Position numbers and translations under genes: made by a program
The notes under the pieces: model-generated
The model's database searches: none
What the model was told of the DNA's origin: nothing
What the model saw: only the letters and a program-made list of their open reading frames with translations
In this document: positions 32,201-38,805 of the stretch, one piece after another
Numbering within the stretch: the first letter of the stretch is position 1
Layout: every line of letters begins with the position of its first letter
DNA from: Mycobacterium sp. JS623
GTDB taxonomy: Bacteria > Actinomycetota > Actinomycetes > Mycobacteriales > Mycobacteriaceae
Direction: 5' to 3'
Assembly (NCBI RefSeq): GCF_000328565.1
Contig: NC_019959.1
Span: forward strand, 100,115-164,114
DNA: 64,000 nucleotides

Positions 32201-34011
32201 CCGATGGCTTCAGCCTCGGATCGAGCAAACGGGCGTTGGATCTCTACCTGAAGCTGTCACTGCTGCGGCGCGCCAACCCGAACCGCCCGCACGCCTGCCT
32301 GCTGACGGGAACGCCGTTCACTAACACCCTCGCTGAGGGATATGTGTGGCAAAGCATGCTCGCGCCAGAACAATTGGAGCGCACAGGGCTGGGTCACTTC
32401 GACGCGTGGGCAGCGCAATTCGTGCGTTACAAGGTGCTCATCGAGACCAGCCCGGACGGGTCCGGGTTCCGGTCGCGGCGCCGTCCGGGCACCATTCAGA
32501 ATGTCCCAGAGCTGCGCACCATGCTCTCGGAGTTCATGTCGATGGTGCGAGCTGACAGCGTGGGCCTGGCGCGGCCGGAAGTCCGCAACCACACCCACCT
32601 GAGCGAACCAACCGACGCGCAGCGAGAGTTCATGGCGAACCTGGTCGTACGCGCCGACGCGCTACGGACGCGCAGCGCGTCCGCGGCGTCGGACAACATG
32701 TTGGTGATCTGCAACGACGGGCGCAAGGTGGCCTTGGATCCCAACCTGGTCGGACTGAGTGAATCCGCGCCGAAACTCGATGGGGTGGCTGCCCTGGTGG
32801 CCGACATCTACCACGACACAAGAGATCTCGTCTATCCAGGCTCATCGCGTCCGGGCGCTTTCCAACTGGTGATGTGCGACCTGGGCACGCCGAAGGACGG
32901 TGACGCGCAGAGCTACGGGCGGATTCGCGCCGGTCTGATCGCACGCGGCGTGCCGGCCGAACAGATCCGATTCGTGCACGAAGCGACGACCGCCAAGGCG
33001 CGCGAGGCGCTGTTTGCGGCGTGCCGCGACGGCCGGGTCGCGGTATTGATGGGCTCGACGCCGAAGGTCGGCATAGGGACAAACGTGCAACACCGGCTGC
33101 ACTCGCTGCACCACGTCGACCCGACGTGGACGGCCGCGGCCTGGGAGCAGCGCAACGGTCGCATACAGCGCAACGGCAACCAACACGACGTCGTCGACAT
33201 TCACAGCCACGTGTCGCGGGGTACGTTCGACGCCTTCATGTTCGGGACGGTGGAGCGCAAGGCGCGCGGTTTCGCGCAGCTTTACCGGATGGACGGGCAG
33301 GCGCGCGAAATCGAGGACATCGGCGATGAGGTACTGACCTTCGGTGAGCTAAAGGCAGCCGCGGCCGGCAACGATCTGCTGCTACGCCAGCACGAATTGG
33401 AGAGCCGGGTGCGGTCGCTGCGGCTGGAGCACGTCACTGTGCAGCAGAACGTGCGAACGCTGCTGCACCAGGCGGCCAGTGCCGAGACGGCGGCGGAGGC
33501 CGCCAGTGCCCGCGTGAAGCGGCTGGAGGCCTTCGCCGAGCACCGCGCCGGGATGGGGGAGGTCGACCTGACACGGGTGGCGGCGGACGCGTGCCGGCAG
33601 CGCGAGCCTCACGACTACCGGTCACGGCTGCGGGCCGAGTGGGGCGATCGCCGGGTGTCGGTGCGCACCGTGGACACCGACCCTGGGCAGCGGTTGGAGT
33701 TGGCGTTCGATCACCGCGTGCTGTGGGCCGAACCGCTACCGGGCAAGGTGCGCCGGCGAGGACCCGAGGCGGTGCAAGCGTGGGCGGAGGCGATGGTGGC
33801 CGCCTGGGTGGCCGGCGTCGACCGCGAGATGGTGCAGGCTCGCGGCCGCGTCGAGGAGTGCCAGCGGCGGGCCCAGGACGCGCGGGCGGCCGCGGCCGCC
33901 ACTGATGTCGGGGAACCCGCCGAATTGGCCGCGGCGCGCGCCGAGCTGGCGGCGGTCAACAAAGCGATCGGCGACGCGCTCAACGAGGAGGAGCGGCCCA
34001 AGGCGGCATAG
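29281..34011 (+). CDS. Giant DNA methylase-SNF2 helicase fusion
   Basis: 1576 aa. N-terminal: SAM-binding DLGCGSG near residue 117 and a motif IV variant NVPF near 182 (NPPF in most N6-adenine methylases), followed by FYGPLHEYFVARAV. Central part unknown. C-terminal: SF2 motor with Walker A HEVGLGKTLTAIT near 801-811, motif II IVDEAD near 956 and LLTGTPFTNT. Late coiled-coil end. Such methylase-helicase fusions of plasmids, phages (DarB-like) and conjugative elements modify or shield incoming DNA against restriction. Leader copy 8; the stop is followed by a 14-pair hairpin. Confidence 0.75.
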   Translation: MSTLEISRLDRVSARGVKLARRAIAAARTLAEVGDGVADDRQREILEAFPGWGPVAALFDAEPAGAWAGLADELDDAAGESMSAAARVVDTSFFTPPALVGHIWAVLRAAGFAGGSVLDLGCGSGAFLRYAPADLPVVLTGVEADPISAGIARALHPEASIVTGELQRVSLPHRRFDAAVGNVPFSAARVHDGAIGFYGPLHEYFVARAVTAVRPGGYVVVVTSRHELDAAHGLASSIEKHADLIAAVRLPSGYFRGSGTDVVADVLILRVRDDESDVRGWRQPREGAVREAVEGVVGGRHAREWVSSFWQLHPELVAGTMRVTGYDRNPLAVDAGDPAAAVAGAFEAVVPLLVPYAEPDAVPADLADVRLVDDQGRKEGSLHVVDGQVVRVADGELTVVNRPSAELRALIGLRDAAVALLDAESDWDRPDAAIEPLRVACRDAYTAYVERYGALNRGTLTEGKPDPETGMPRLGWRTPPLGGFRSDPDAPVVFAMESFDQDSGEAAPAPILLHRVNKRPQPATRADTPGEALAICLGEGRGLDLGRVGALLGMSDPEETFAALGELTYRDPRDGRAVIARDYLCGDVRAKLREALAAAAVDPRFERNVAALEAVQPPWLTREDIRIELGSPWVTAGDVVDFCSEVFGTRASVDHVAPLAAWEVTAHGRLSPEARIAYCTDRLDAFELLQIGLNGAAPVVWDEFYDQHSHTRRKVRNADATEAAEQKLAAIQGRFSLWVWESAERERRIVDQYNLTMNAHVLRRHDGSHLTFPGLAGGVELWPWQRDFVDRAVSTPAVFCAHEVGLGKTLTAITLAMTLRQFGLANRPALVVPLHLIEQATRQCYQAWPAGRFLIVTRDDLHGDARRRFVARCATGDWDLVIMTHETFSALPVPDSAERAWLEDQLSELESYARTEGYTGKRIAAAVRSLQGRLSRLRSAVNDPNAVTFKSLGLDYLIVDEADKFRRLPVTTRADGFSLGSSKRALDLYLKLSLLRRANPNRPHACLLTGTPFTNTLAEGYVWQSMLAPEQLERTGLGHFDAWAAQFVRYKVLIETSPDGSGFRSRRRPGTIQNVPELRTMLSEFMSMVRADSVGLARPEVRNHTHLSEPTDAQREFMANLVVRADALRTRSASAASDNMLVICNDGRKVALDPNLVGLSESAPKLDGVAALVADIYHDTRDLVYPGSSRPGAFQLVMCDLGTPKDGDAQSYGRIRAGLIARGVPAEQIRFVHEATTAKAREALFAACRDGRVAVLMGSTPKVGIGTNVQHRLHSLHHVDPTWTAAAWEQRNGRIQRNGNQHDVVDIHSHVSRGTFDAFMFGTVERKARGFAQLYRMDGQAREIEDIGDEVLTFGELKAAAAGNDLLLRQHELESRVRSLRLEHVTVQQNVRTLLHQAASAETAAEAASARVKRLEAFAEHRAGMGEVDLTRVAADACRQREPHDYRSRLRAEWGDRRVSVRTVDTDPGQRLELAFDHRVLWAEPLPGKVRRRGPEAVQAWAEAMVAAWVAGVDREMVQARGRVEECQRRAQDARAAAAATDVGEPAELAAARAELAAVNKAIGDALNEEERPKAA

Positions 34012-34025
34012 ACGGTCCGTGTTCT

Positions 34026-34071
34026 GGGGTGGTCCTCGCCGACAAGGTGACGGTGTAGCGAGGGCCACCCC
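34026..34071 (+). terminator. Hairpin after the methylase-helicase gene
   Basis: GGGGTGGTCCTCGC (34026-34039) with GCGAGGGCCACCCC (34058-34071), 14 pairs including one T.G, loop of 18 nt. Different from the GGCAC-loop family. Confidence 0.5.
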
Positions 34072-34149
34072 GCGGGGGCCGGCAGCGGGGGCCGTAGCGT
34101 CGCCAAGGTGCCGCATCGCCGGCTGATCGCGTCGAGGAAAGGGTCTACG

Positions 34150-34515
34150 GTGTCCACACCCCGCGAGATCGTGCGACTGCACTTCCCCTGGGACGTCCCG
34201 GCCGACCTGCAGGACCACCCCGTCTACGTCTTGATGCGCCTGCACGGCGACTACGTCGCGACCGGCGGCCGGGGCATGCCCCCCGCCGACGTCGCCGCGG
34301 TGCACGCCTTCCACGCGCAGCTGCGCGAGCACGACTGGGTCGTCGAGTACGACCCCAACATCACCGCCGCTGAGGGCATCGACGATCGCCCTGGCTTCGC
34401 GTACCGGGCCCGCACCATCGACGATGACGACCTGATCATCCGCAACAACGGGCACACGGTGATCACCGACGAAGGCGAACTCATCTGGCGCTACCCGCCG
34501 GATCTCGACCACTGA
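34150..34515 (+). CDS. Small hypothetical protein
   Basis: 121 aa from GTG 34150, preceded by GAGGAAAGGG. Upstream ATG-initiated reading is possible (34108) but lacks a ribosome site. Mixed alpha/beta (VRLHFPWDVPADLQDHPVYV, LREHDWVVEYDPNI), acidic C-terminus. No family recognised. Probably read through from, or promoted just after, the methylase-helicase gene. Confidence 0.55.
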   Translation: MSTPREIVRLHFPWDVPADLQDHPVYVLMRLHGDYVATGGRGMPPADVAAVHAFHAQLREHDWVVEYDPNITAAEGIDDRPGFAYRARTIDDDDLIIRNNGHTVITDEGELIWRYPPDLDH

Positions 34516-34560
34516 CCACCGCTCACCCCCGCCCCCTCGGCACGGGGTGAGGCGGAGGTT
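34516..34560 (+). terminator. Interrupted hairpin between convergent genes
   Basis: ACCACCGCTCACCCC (34516-34530) pairs with GGGGTGAGGCGGAGGT (34545-34560) with one bulge and one mismatch; the loop ends in TCGGCAC, so it is a drifted member of the GGCAC family with 8 extra bases in the loop. Lies between convergent genes. Confidence 0.55.
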
Positions 34561-34918
34561 ACGGAGCTAGGCCGTCGACAACGACGTGTAGGGGGCGGCC
34601 GGTGTGGGCGCTTTCGTCGAGCAGGTCGCAGAATGCGCGCCAGGCGATGCCGGCGGCGCGGTGTCGGGACCATAGCGCCGCTGCGGCTGGGCCAGGGCCG
34701 AGTGTGCGGGCCTCGGTGAGGTCGTCGACGCACGGGGGACGAGGCCGCCCGGCCTGGGTCCAGAGGTCATGCTCACGGGTGAACGCGTCAGGGGTGGTGA
34801 GGTAGTCGAGGACGTCGGCCGCGCTCGTCAGAGTGTCAGCTGCGGAAAGGATGCGGCCGAAGTCGAGCACCTGGGCGTGCTGAATGTGCCAGGCGGGTGC
34901 AGTGGTGGGTTCGGGCAT
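34559..34918 (-). CDS. Small helical hypothetical protein
   Basis: 119 aa, ATG 34918. Helical with several Trp residues (PAWHIQHAQVLDFGRILSAAD, SRHRAAGIAWRAFCDLLDES). No motif. It is the only minus-strand gene inside the plus-strand cassette run (18.9-38.1 kb), and it carries no leader element, so it may be an independent insertion. Confidence 0.5.
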   Translation of the reverse strand: MPEPTTAPAWHIQHAQVLDFGRILSAADTLTSAADVLDYLTTPDAFTREHDLWTQAGRPRPPCVDDLTEARTLGPGPAAAALWSRHRAAGIAWRAFCDLLDESAHTGRPLHVVVDGLAP

Positions 34919-34996
34919 GGGGCGGGGACTCCTGGTGCGTAGCTGATCCGTTGGCTAGCAGCACATCCGATCCGTTAGGGGTGGGCAAGAGATGCG

Positions 34997-35016
34997 CCGA
35001 TAAGGGGGCTTATCGG
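34997..35016. other. Perfect 8-bp hairpin near the ArdC-like promoter
   Basis: CCGATAAG, loop GGGG, CTTATCGG. It ends 15 bp before the promoter box of leader copy 9 and is AT-richer than its surroundings. Operator or terminator; undecided. Confidence 0.4.
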
Positions 35017-35031
35017 TGTGACGGCGGCAAG

Positions 35032-35110
35032 TTGTCGGTGGGTGTGGGTAGTGTTCGTGGTGTAGGGCAAGCCAGTTGGGCGGGCCCCGGAATCCCGGAA
35101 GGGGACTGCC
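35032..35110 (+). promoter_or_regulatory. Two-hairpin leader element, copy 9
   Basis: Box TTGTCG (35032-35037) plus GTG, 11-bp spacer, -10 TAGTGT (35049-35054). Hairpin 1: GGGCAAGCC (35065-35073), loop AGTTG, GGCGGGCCC (35079-35087). Hairpin 2: TCCC (35093-35096), loop GGAA, GGGGA (35101-35105). It presents ATG 35111, which opens a 29-codon frame, not the long ArdC-like frame. Confidence 0.7.
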
Positions 35111-35200
35111 ATGACTGCACCCACGATCGAGCGCGTGACGCGCCTGCCGTCGACCAGGACGGCGACGTCGACTGGCGGGCGTTGCTCGAACAGGCAATGA
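35111..35200 (+). pseudogene. Out-of-frame 5' end of the ArdC-like gene (29 codons)
   Basis: The leader-positioned ATG 35111 starts MTAPTIERVTRLPSTRT and stops at TGA 35198-35200. From about 35145 the neighbouring frame encodes VDQDGDVDWRALLEQA, which reads directly into the conserved ArdC-like sequence, so a one-base deletion near 35140-35146 best explains the break. Restoring one base would give a continuous protein from the leader ATG. Alternatively it is a real short frame coupled to ATG 35197 through the ATGA overlap. A sequencing error is also possible. Confidence 0.6.
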
Positions 35201-35940
35201 CCGTGCCGGGCCGCCTCGGTGACACCTATTGCCGGTTTCATCAGTACTCGCTGGCCAATCAGCTGCTGCTGCTGTCGCAGGGTGTGACCGAGCCGTGCGC
35301 GCCGTTCAAGGTTTGGAAGGCGCTGGGCCGCATCCCGGTCAAAGGCGGTGCTCGTTTCGTGCGGCACCCGCGTCCCGTGTACGAAAAGGATGCAGAGACC
35401 GGTGAGCGGGCCATCAAGTTTGTCCGATTCGTGCTGCGCCGTAGCACCTTCCCGTACTCCAACACGGTGGGCCCGGAGATCGAGTGGCCCGAGCTGCCCG
35501 CGTGGGATGCCCAGCGAGCGCTGGCCGCCTTGGACATCACACAGGTTCCATACGCGCTCATCGACGGCAACTGCCAGGGGTACAGCTTCGAGCGCAACGT
35601 GGCGGTGAGCCCGGTGGCGAAGTTTGCCCTGAAAACACTGTTTCATGAGTGCGGGCATGTAATGCTCGGCCACACAACAGGGTTGGGCGATGGGGAGAGC
35701 CCGTGCAGCCGCGGTGTCGAGGAGTTCGGCGCCGAGGCGGTGGCCTACCTGCTGGCCCACGAACTCGAGTTGACCGAGTGGGCGCCGGAGGAGTCGCGCG
35801 CCTACATACAGCACTGGCTGGGCGACGAGCGGGTCACCGATAGCCACATCCGAGCGGTGTTCACCGCCACCGACAAGATCTTGCGGGCCGGCCGAACCCT
35901 GGCCGAGATCGCCGACGACGAGGAGGCGGACGCCGCGTAA
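35197..35940 (+). CDS. ArdC-like antirestriction/metallopeptidase protein (start lost or relocated)
   Basis: 247 aa from ATG 35197 (MTVPGRLGDTYCRFHQYS). The N-terminal ssDNA-binding-type domain (YSLANQLLLLSQGVTEPC, VWKALGRIPVKGGARF) is followed by a zincin helix FHECGHVMLGHT and a downstream EEFGAEAVAYLLAHEL, as in ArdC proteins that protect plasmid DNA on entry. The first part of the N-terminal domain (VDWRALLEQ) lies upstream of this ATG in the same frame but has no start codon of its own, because the leader ATG is one base out of frame. Function of the present allele is uncertain. Confidence 0.7.
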   Translation: MTVPGRLGDTYCRFHQYSLANQLLLLSQGVTEPCAPFKVWKALGRIPVKGGARFVRHPRPVYEKDAETGERAIKFVRFVLRRSTFPYSNTVGPEIEWPELPAWDAQRALAALDITQVPYALIDGNCQGYSFERNVAVSPVAKFALKTLFHECGHVMLGHTTGLGDGESPCSRGVEEFGAEAVAYLLAHELELTEWAPEESRAYIQHWLGDERVTDSHIRAVFTATDKILRAGRTLAEIADDEEADAA

Positions 35941-36077
35941 ATCTTGCGGGTCGTGCCGCGCGCGCCGGAGAAGTCCCCAACAACTTCCCCTCCGGTGCTG
36001 CGCGCCGGCCCGCCACCCCAGTGCCCGCCCGGCGACCCGCTCACCCGCCGGGCGGGCACTGCCATGTCTGGCCGGCC

Positions 36078-36112
36078 CCCACTCCCCACCCGGCACAGGG
36101 GTGGGGAGTGGG
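36078..36112 (+). terminator. 14-bp perfect hairpin with GGCACAG loop
   Basis: CCCACTCCCCACCC (36078-36091), loop GGCACAG, exact complement (36099-36112). Follows the ArdC-like gene; the region between (35941-36077) holds a second GC-rich inverted repeat of GCGCCGG/CCGGCGC type. Confidence 0.7.
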
Positions 36113-36154
36113 TTGGCGGAAGTGGCGGTGGTGCAGGCGTTTTGAGTCGGGCAT

Positions 36155-36236
36155 TTGTCGGTGGTCGGCGGTAGGGTTATGGGTGTTGGGCAGGCCGATC
36201 GGGCTGGCCCACAGTTCCCAGGGAAGGGGAAGTGCT
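36155..36236 (+). promoter_or_regulatory. Two-hairpin leader element, copy 10
   Basis: Box TTGTCG (36155-36160) plus GTG, 11-bp spacer, -10 TAGGGT (36172-36177). Hairpin 1: GGGCAGGCC (36188-36196), loop GATCG, GGCTGGCCC (36202-36210); pair 6 is G.T. Hairpin 2: TTCCC (36215-36219), AGGGAA, GGGGA (36226-36230). Start GTG 36237. Confidence 0.7.
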
Positions 36237-36677
36237 GTGAGCGTTGTCGATGGTGTGCAGGTGGGGCTGCGAGTGGCGTTGGACGGGACCGTGCAGCGGG
36301 TGCCGCTGGTGCTCGATGAGCATGGCAGTCCGGTGGGGATGCTGTGCGAGCAGATCGGCTGTCAGGTGGTGCAGCTGGTGACGTTGGCCGACGGGCTGGA
36401 GCTGTGGTGTGACGAGGAGGCGCTGGTGTTCCTCGATCTCGACGACCGTGCCGCGGTGTCTGCGGCGGTCAATGTCGTGGCGACGATGGCCGCCAGTCGT
36501 ACCGCGCGGCTGCGGATGCCGGTGTTCGGGGTGGCGGTGTTCCTGAGCGGGGACGGTGAGTGCAGCGCGGGTCTGTCGGTGGAGCAGCTCGACGAGTTGG
36601 AGGGGCTCGCCGCGGCGTCGAGCGATGTCCTGGCACGGCGGTCGGTGTTGGCTGCGCATGCGGGCGGGCAGCACTGA
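36237..36677 (+). CDS. DUF3846-like small protein
   Basis: 146 aa from GTG 36237. The segment MLCEQIGCQVVQLVTLADGLELWCDEEAL has the GCxxVQxVxLxDGxxxWCDE pattern common in DUF3846-type proteins carried by actinobacterial plasmids and phages. N-terminal strand pair and C-terminal helix complete the domain. First gene of a four-gene coupled operon under leader copy 10. Confidence 0.55.
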   Translation: MSVVDGVQVGLRVALDGTVQRVPLVLDEHGSPVGMLCEQIGCQVVQLVTLADGLELWCDEEALVFLDLDDRAAVSAAVNVVATMAASRTARLRMPVFGVAVFLSGDGECSAGLSVEQLDELEGLAAASSDVLARRSVLAAHAGGQH

Positions 36678-36922
36678 TGACGTTGGAGCTGACGATCAAG
36701 GTGGAGAACGCCTACAGCGATGGGCACGAGTCTCAGCGTGTGGAGACGGTCACCGTGGAGCCGTTCGCGGATGTCGAGGAGCTGTGGGAGCGGCTGGAGG
36801 AGTTCACCGGCGACGGCCACGGCACCGACGGCTCGCTGGGCTACTGCTACGAGGTGACGGTGCTGGCGTGCCCGCAACGGCCCGAGCTGGTCGGGCTGAG
36901 CAACGAGTGGGTGGGAGCGTGA
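36677..36922 (+). CDS. Small acidic hypothetical protein
   Basis: 81 aa from ATG 36677, overlapping the previous stop as TGATG. Pattern of strand (LELTIKVENAY), strand (ETVTVEPFADVEELWERLEEF), then YCYEVTVLACPQ. Looks like a small alpha/beta domain of unknown function. Ends as GTGA into the next gene. Confidence 0.55.
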   Translation: MTLELTIKVENAYSDGHESQRVETVTVEPFADVEELWERLEEFTGDGHGTDGSLGYCYEVTVLACPQRPELVGLSNEWVGA

Positions 36923-37644
36923 GCGGGGGCGAGCTGCCCGCCGGGGTGTTCCCGACGGGTGCGGACGTCGAGCTGGTCGAGGATCAGCGCAGCGGTCGCC
37001 TGGATGGCCCGCTGTATCGCGTCGTCGGCGTCCAGGGCGTATTGCGCGACGTCCGCCAGGTTGATGCCGCTACGGGCGCGCTGGAGGGCATAGAGGTGCG
37101 CTACGTGGCCGACGAGCTGCGCCCGGCCCGCCCGTTCGTGCTGCGCCGATATGAGGCGCTGGGCGTGCGTGCGGTGCTGGCCCAGTGGCGGCACGCCGCG
37201 GCGCACGACGAGGAAGACTTCGGCATCGTCGAGGAGCTGCTTGAGCGCGCCGAGCGGCTGGCGGGACTGGTCCTCGACGGCGGCGGCGAGAATCGGTCCG
37301 CCGCGGTGGAGGTGTCGGACTTCGCCAGCGCCTTCGACGACGCGCATGTGGTGCAGATCGACACCGCAGAGACGACGGGCCGGGTACGGGTGTTCATCAA
37401 CGACGGGGCCGTCTATGACGGTGATCCGGAGACCGACGAACCGCCGGGGGCGCACTACCGGGGTGAGGGCTGGCAGGAGGGGCGCCGGCTGTTCAGCGTG
37501 CGCAGTCTGATGACCGGCGAGACCTCGACGTTTCGCGCGATCAACGAGAACGACGCGACCGCGCAGTACCTCGACGTCGTGGCCTCGAATCTGCTGGTGT
37601 GGCCGGACACCGATATGGGCGGGGAACCGGGAGCCCAGCGGTGA
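36919..37644 (+). CDS. Hypothetical protein with two similar halves of beta structure
   Basis: 241 aa from GTG 36919, chosen by GTGA overlap. N-terminal VELVEDQRSGRLDGPLYRVVGVQGV and C-terminal RRLFSVRSLMTGETSTFRAINENDA are strand-rich; the middle is a helix pair (AVLAQWRHAAAHDEEDFGIVEELLER). Acidic overall. No family recognised. Coupled at both ends, so part of one functional unit with its neighbours. Confidence 0.55.
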   Translation: MSGGELPAGVFPTGADVELVEDQRSGRLDGPLYRVVGVQGVLRDVRQVDAATGALEGIEVRYVADELRPARPFVLRRYEALGVRAVLAQWRHAAAHDEEDFGIVEELLERAERLAGLVLDGGGENRSAAVEVSDFASAFDDAHVVQIDTAETTGRVRVFINDGAVYDGDPETDEPPGAHYRGEGWQEGRRLFSVRSLMTGETSTFRAINENDATAQYLDVVASNLLVWPDTDMGGEPGAQR

Positions 37645-37892
37645 ACGAACAACCCAGCGGCTATCTGAGCATCGACGACACGTGCTGGCCTGATCCCACT
37701 GACCCGCGCGAACTGGCACACCGGCTGCGCTACACCCCCGAGGGGCTGGGCCGCCGCGACCAACTGGTGCTGGCCTCCATCGTGGAGGCCTACAGCTCTC
37801 TGGTGTGCATGGACTCGCGTACCCGCCAACGGAGGGTCATGCAGCTGCGGGAGGCCTCGCAGATCTTCAGCGGTGTCGGTAGCCGCCGGTAA
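37641..37892 (+). CDS. Small helical hypothetical protein
   Basis: 83 aa from GTG 37641 (GTGA overlap). Starts YLSIDDTCWPDPTDPRELAHR and continues as two basic helices ending QIFSGVGSRR. The -10 of leader copy 11 (TAACGT) uses the stop codon TAA of this gene, so the next promoter is embedded in its 3' end. Confidence 0.5.
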   Translation: MNEQPSGYLSIDDTCWPDPTDPRELAHRLRYTPEGLGRRDQLVLASIVEAYSSLVCMDSRTRQRRVMQLREASQIFSGVGSRR

Positions 37893-37952
37893 CGTGTGCG
37901 GTGTTGGGGCAAGCCAGCAGGGCGGGCCTAGGAGTTCTCGATAGGGGAAGTG
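37873..37952 (+). promoter_or_regulatory. Two-hairpin leader element, copy 11
   Basis: Box GTGTCG (37873-37878) plus GT, 11-bp spacer, -10 TAACGT (37890-37895), overlapping the end of the previous gene. Hairpin 1: GGGCAAGCC (37907-37915), loop AGCAG, GGCGGGCCT (37921-37929). Hairpin 2: TTCTC (37935-37939), GNRA loop GATA, GGGGA (37944-37948). Start ATG 37953. No terminator separates this unit from the previous operon. Confidence 0.6.
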
Positions 37953-38114
37953 ATGACCATGGCTGAGGTGACCAAGACCGCGGGAGTGACGGCCTGGACG
38001 GGTGCATGGCGGTTACCCACGGACAAGCGCGATCACCAACGCGCGGTGCGCAAGCAGCGCCGCAAGGACCGCCGCGAGGTAGCCAGCCAGCGCCGCGACT
38101 ACGACCGCCGCTGA
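37953..38114 (+). CDS. Short basic protein
   Basis: 53 aa, too short for most gene callers, but placed exactly at the ATG presented by leader copy 11. Begins MTMAEVTKTAGVTAWTGAWR and ends in a strongly basic helix (VRKQRRKDRREVASQRRDYD). Probably a nucleic-acid- or ribosome-binding peptide. It is the last plus-strand cassette before the inverted duplication. Confidence 0.55.
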   Translation: MTMAEVTKTAGVTAWTGAWRLPTDKRDHQRAVRKQRRKDRREVASQRRDYDRR

Positions 38115-38288
38115 GAACCCCCACACGGCGCGCGGAGCGCGCCTGCCCCCCGGTGCCCGCAGGTTCCCCCGCCTGCGGGCACCGTCATATCCAAACCTTT
38201 TTGGACTCTCGGCGCGCGAGCGACGATGGTCGAATCGTAAATATGTTGGAATGCAGCAAGTTTCGATAATGTGGTGTACGATAGAGTT

Positions 38289-38489
38289 ATGACGTTGAGC
38301 AGCAAAGCAATTCGCACCTACCGCGCAAGCGGTAGCGACAACCGCGAAAGCGGTTGCAGCGCAATGCAGAACAAGGGATGCGGGCATAACGTCACCACCA
38401 CGGCACCGCGTCAGCGGTGCGATTCACGAAACCTAAACCGCAGCAACACAATCAGAGACAACCGCGTAAGCGGTTGGCGGACAGGGTGA
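38289..38489 (+). other. 67-codon frame in the left arm (66 aa), coding status doubtful
   Basis: Starts MTLSSKAIRTYRASGS after a TACGAT -10-like hexamer. It has the same length as the frame in the right arm. The two share the segments that form hairpins (YRASGS, NRESGC, APRQRC, NRVSGW) but nearly all other differences change amino acids, with only three silent ones seen, so selection appears to act on the DNA or RNA hairpins more than on the peptide. Confidence 0.35.
38318..38476 (+). repeat. Four GCGGT-stem mini-hairpins with GNNA loops, left arm
   Basis: CTACCGC-GCAA-GCGGTAG (38318-38335), CAACCGC-GAAA-GCGGTTG (38339-38356), GCACCGC-GTCA-GCGGTGC (38403-38420) and CAACCGC-GTAA-GCGGTTG (38459-38476). 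All loops are GNNA closed by C-G, the class that forms unusually stable single-stranded DNA hairpins. Confidence 0.7.
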
Positions 38490-38605
38490 CTCGCGGGCGG
38501 GCTTGCCCGCCCGGTCATGGGAGCCCGGCGCAGCCGGCTCACGAAGACAGACGTGAGCCGGCTGCGCCGGCTCCCATGACCGGGCGGGCAAGCCCGCCCG
38601 CGAGT
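38489..38605. repeat. Central near-perfect inverted repeat (55/54 bp arms, 8-bp spacer)
   Basis: Left arm 38489-38543, spacer AAGACAGA, right arm 38552-38605; the only difference is one extra C in the left arm. Each arm holds two smaller palindromes, GGGCGGGCTTGCCCGCCC and GAGCCGGCTGCGCCGGCTC (the latter is 38555-38573, with centre GCTGCGC). It can also end transcription from both arms. Confidence 0.75.
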
Positions 38606-38805
38606 TAGGCTGCGCGCCAACCGCTTACGCGGTTGTCTCCGATTATGTTGCTGCGGTTTGGATTTCGTGATTCGCACCGCTGACGCGGTGCCGCGGTTGC
38701 ATCGTTGCGTGTCAATCCGTCGTTATGCATTGCGCTGCAACCGCTTTCGCGGTTGCTGCTACCGCTCGCGCGGTAGACGCGAATTGTGTTGGTGCTCAAT
38801 GCCAT
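38605..38805 (-). other. 67-codon frame in the right arm (66 aa), coding status doubtful
   Basis: Mirror image of 38289-38489; starts MALSTNTIRVYRASGS behind TATGAT and stops at TAA just outside the central repeat. Equal length without indels leaves open that both peptides are real. Confidence 0.35.
38618..38776 (-). repeat. Four GCGGT-stem mini-hairpins with GNNA loops, right arm
   Basis: The same four stems in mirror order: 38618-38635, 38674-38691, 38738-38755 and 38759-38776, with loops GTAA, GTCA, GAAA and GCGA on the minus strand. Stems are identical to the left arm although intervening DNA has diverged. Confidence 0.7.

Noticed and set aside
34897..35940. A single 347-aa ArdC-like gene starting at ATG 34897
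   Set aside because: That frame runs through the promoter box, the -10 and both leader hairpins of copy 9, so its first 85 or so residues are non-coding leader translated by chance.
18855..38114. Integron-like gene cassettes
   Set aside because: The GGCAC-loop hairpins lack the bulged bases and RYYYAAC/GTTRRRY boxes of attC sites, each unit has its own promoter, and no integrase is present.
38289..38805. Calling the mirror-image frames as ordinary protein genes
   Set aside because: Nearly all differences between the two are amino-acid changing while the hairpins are invariant. I listed them as doubtful instead of as CDS.
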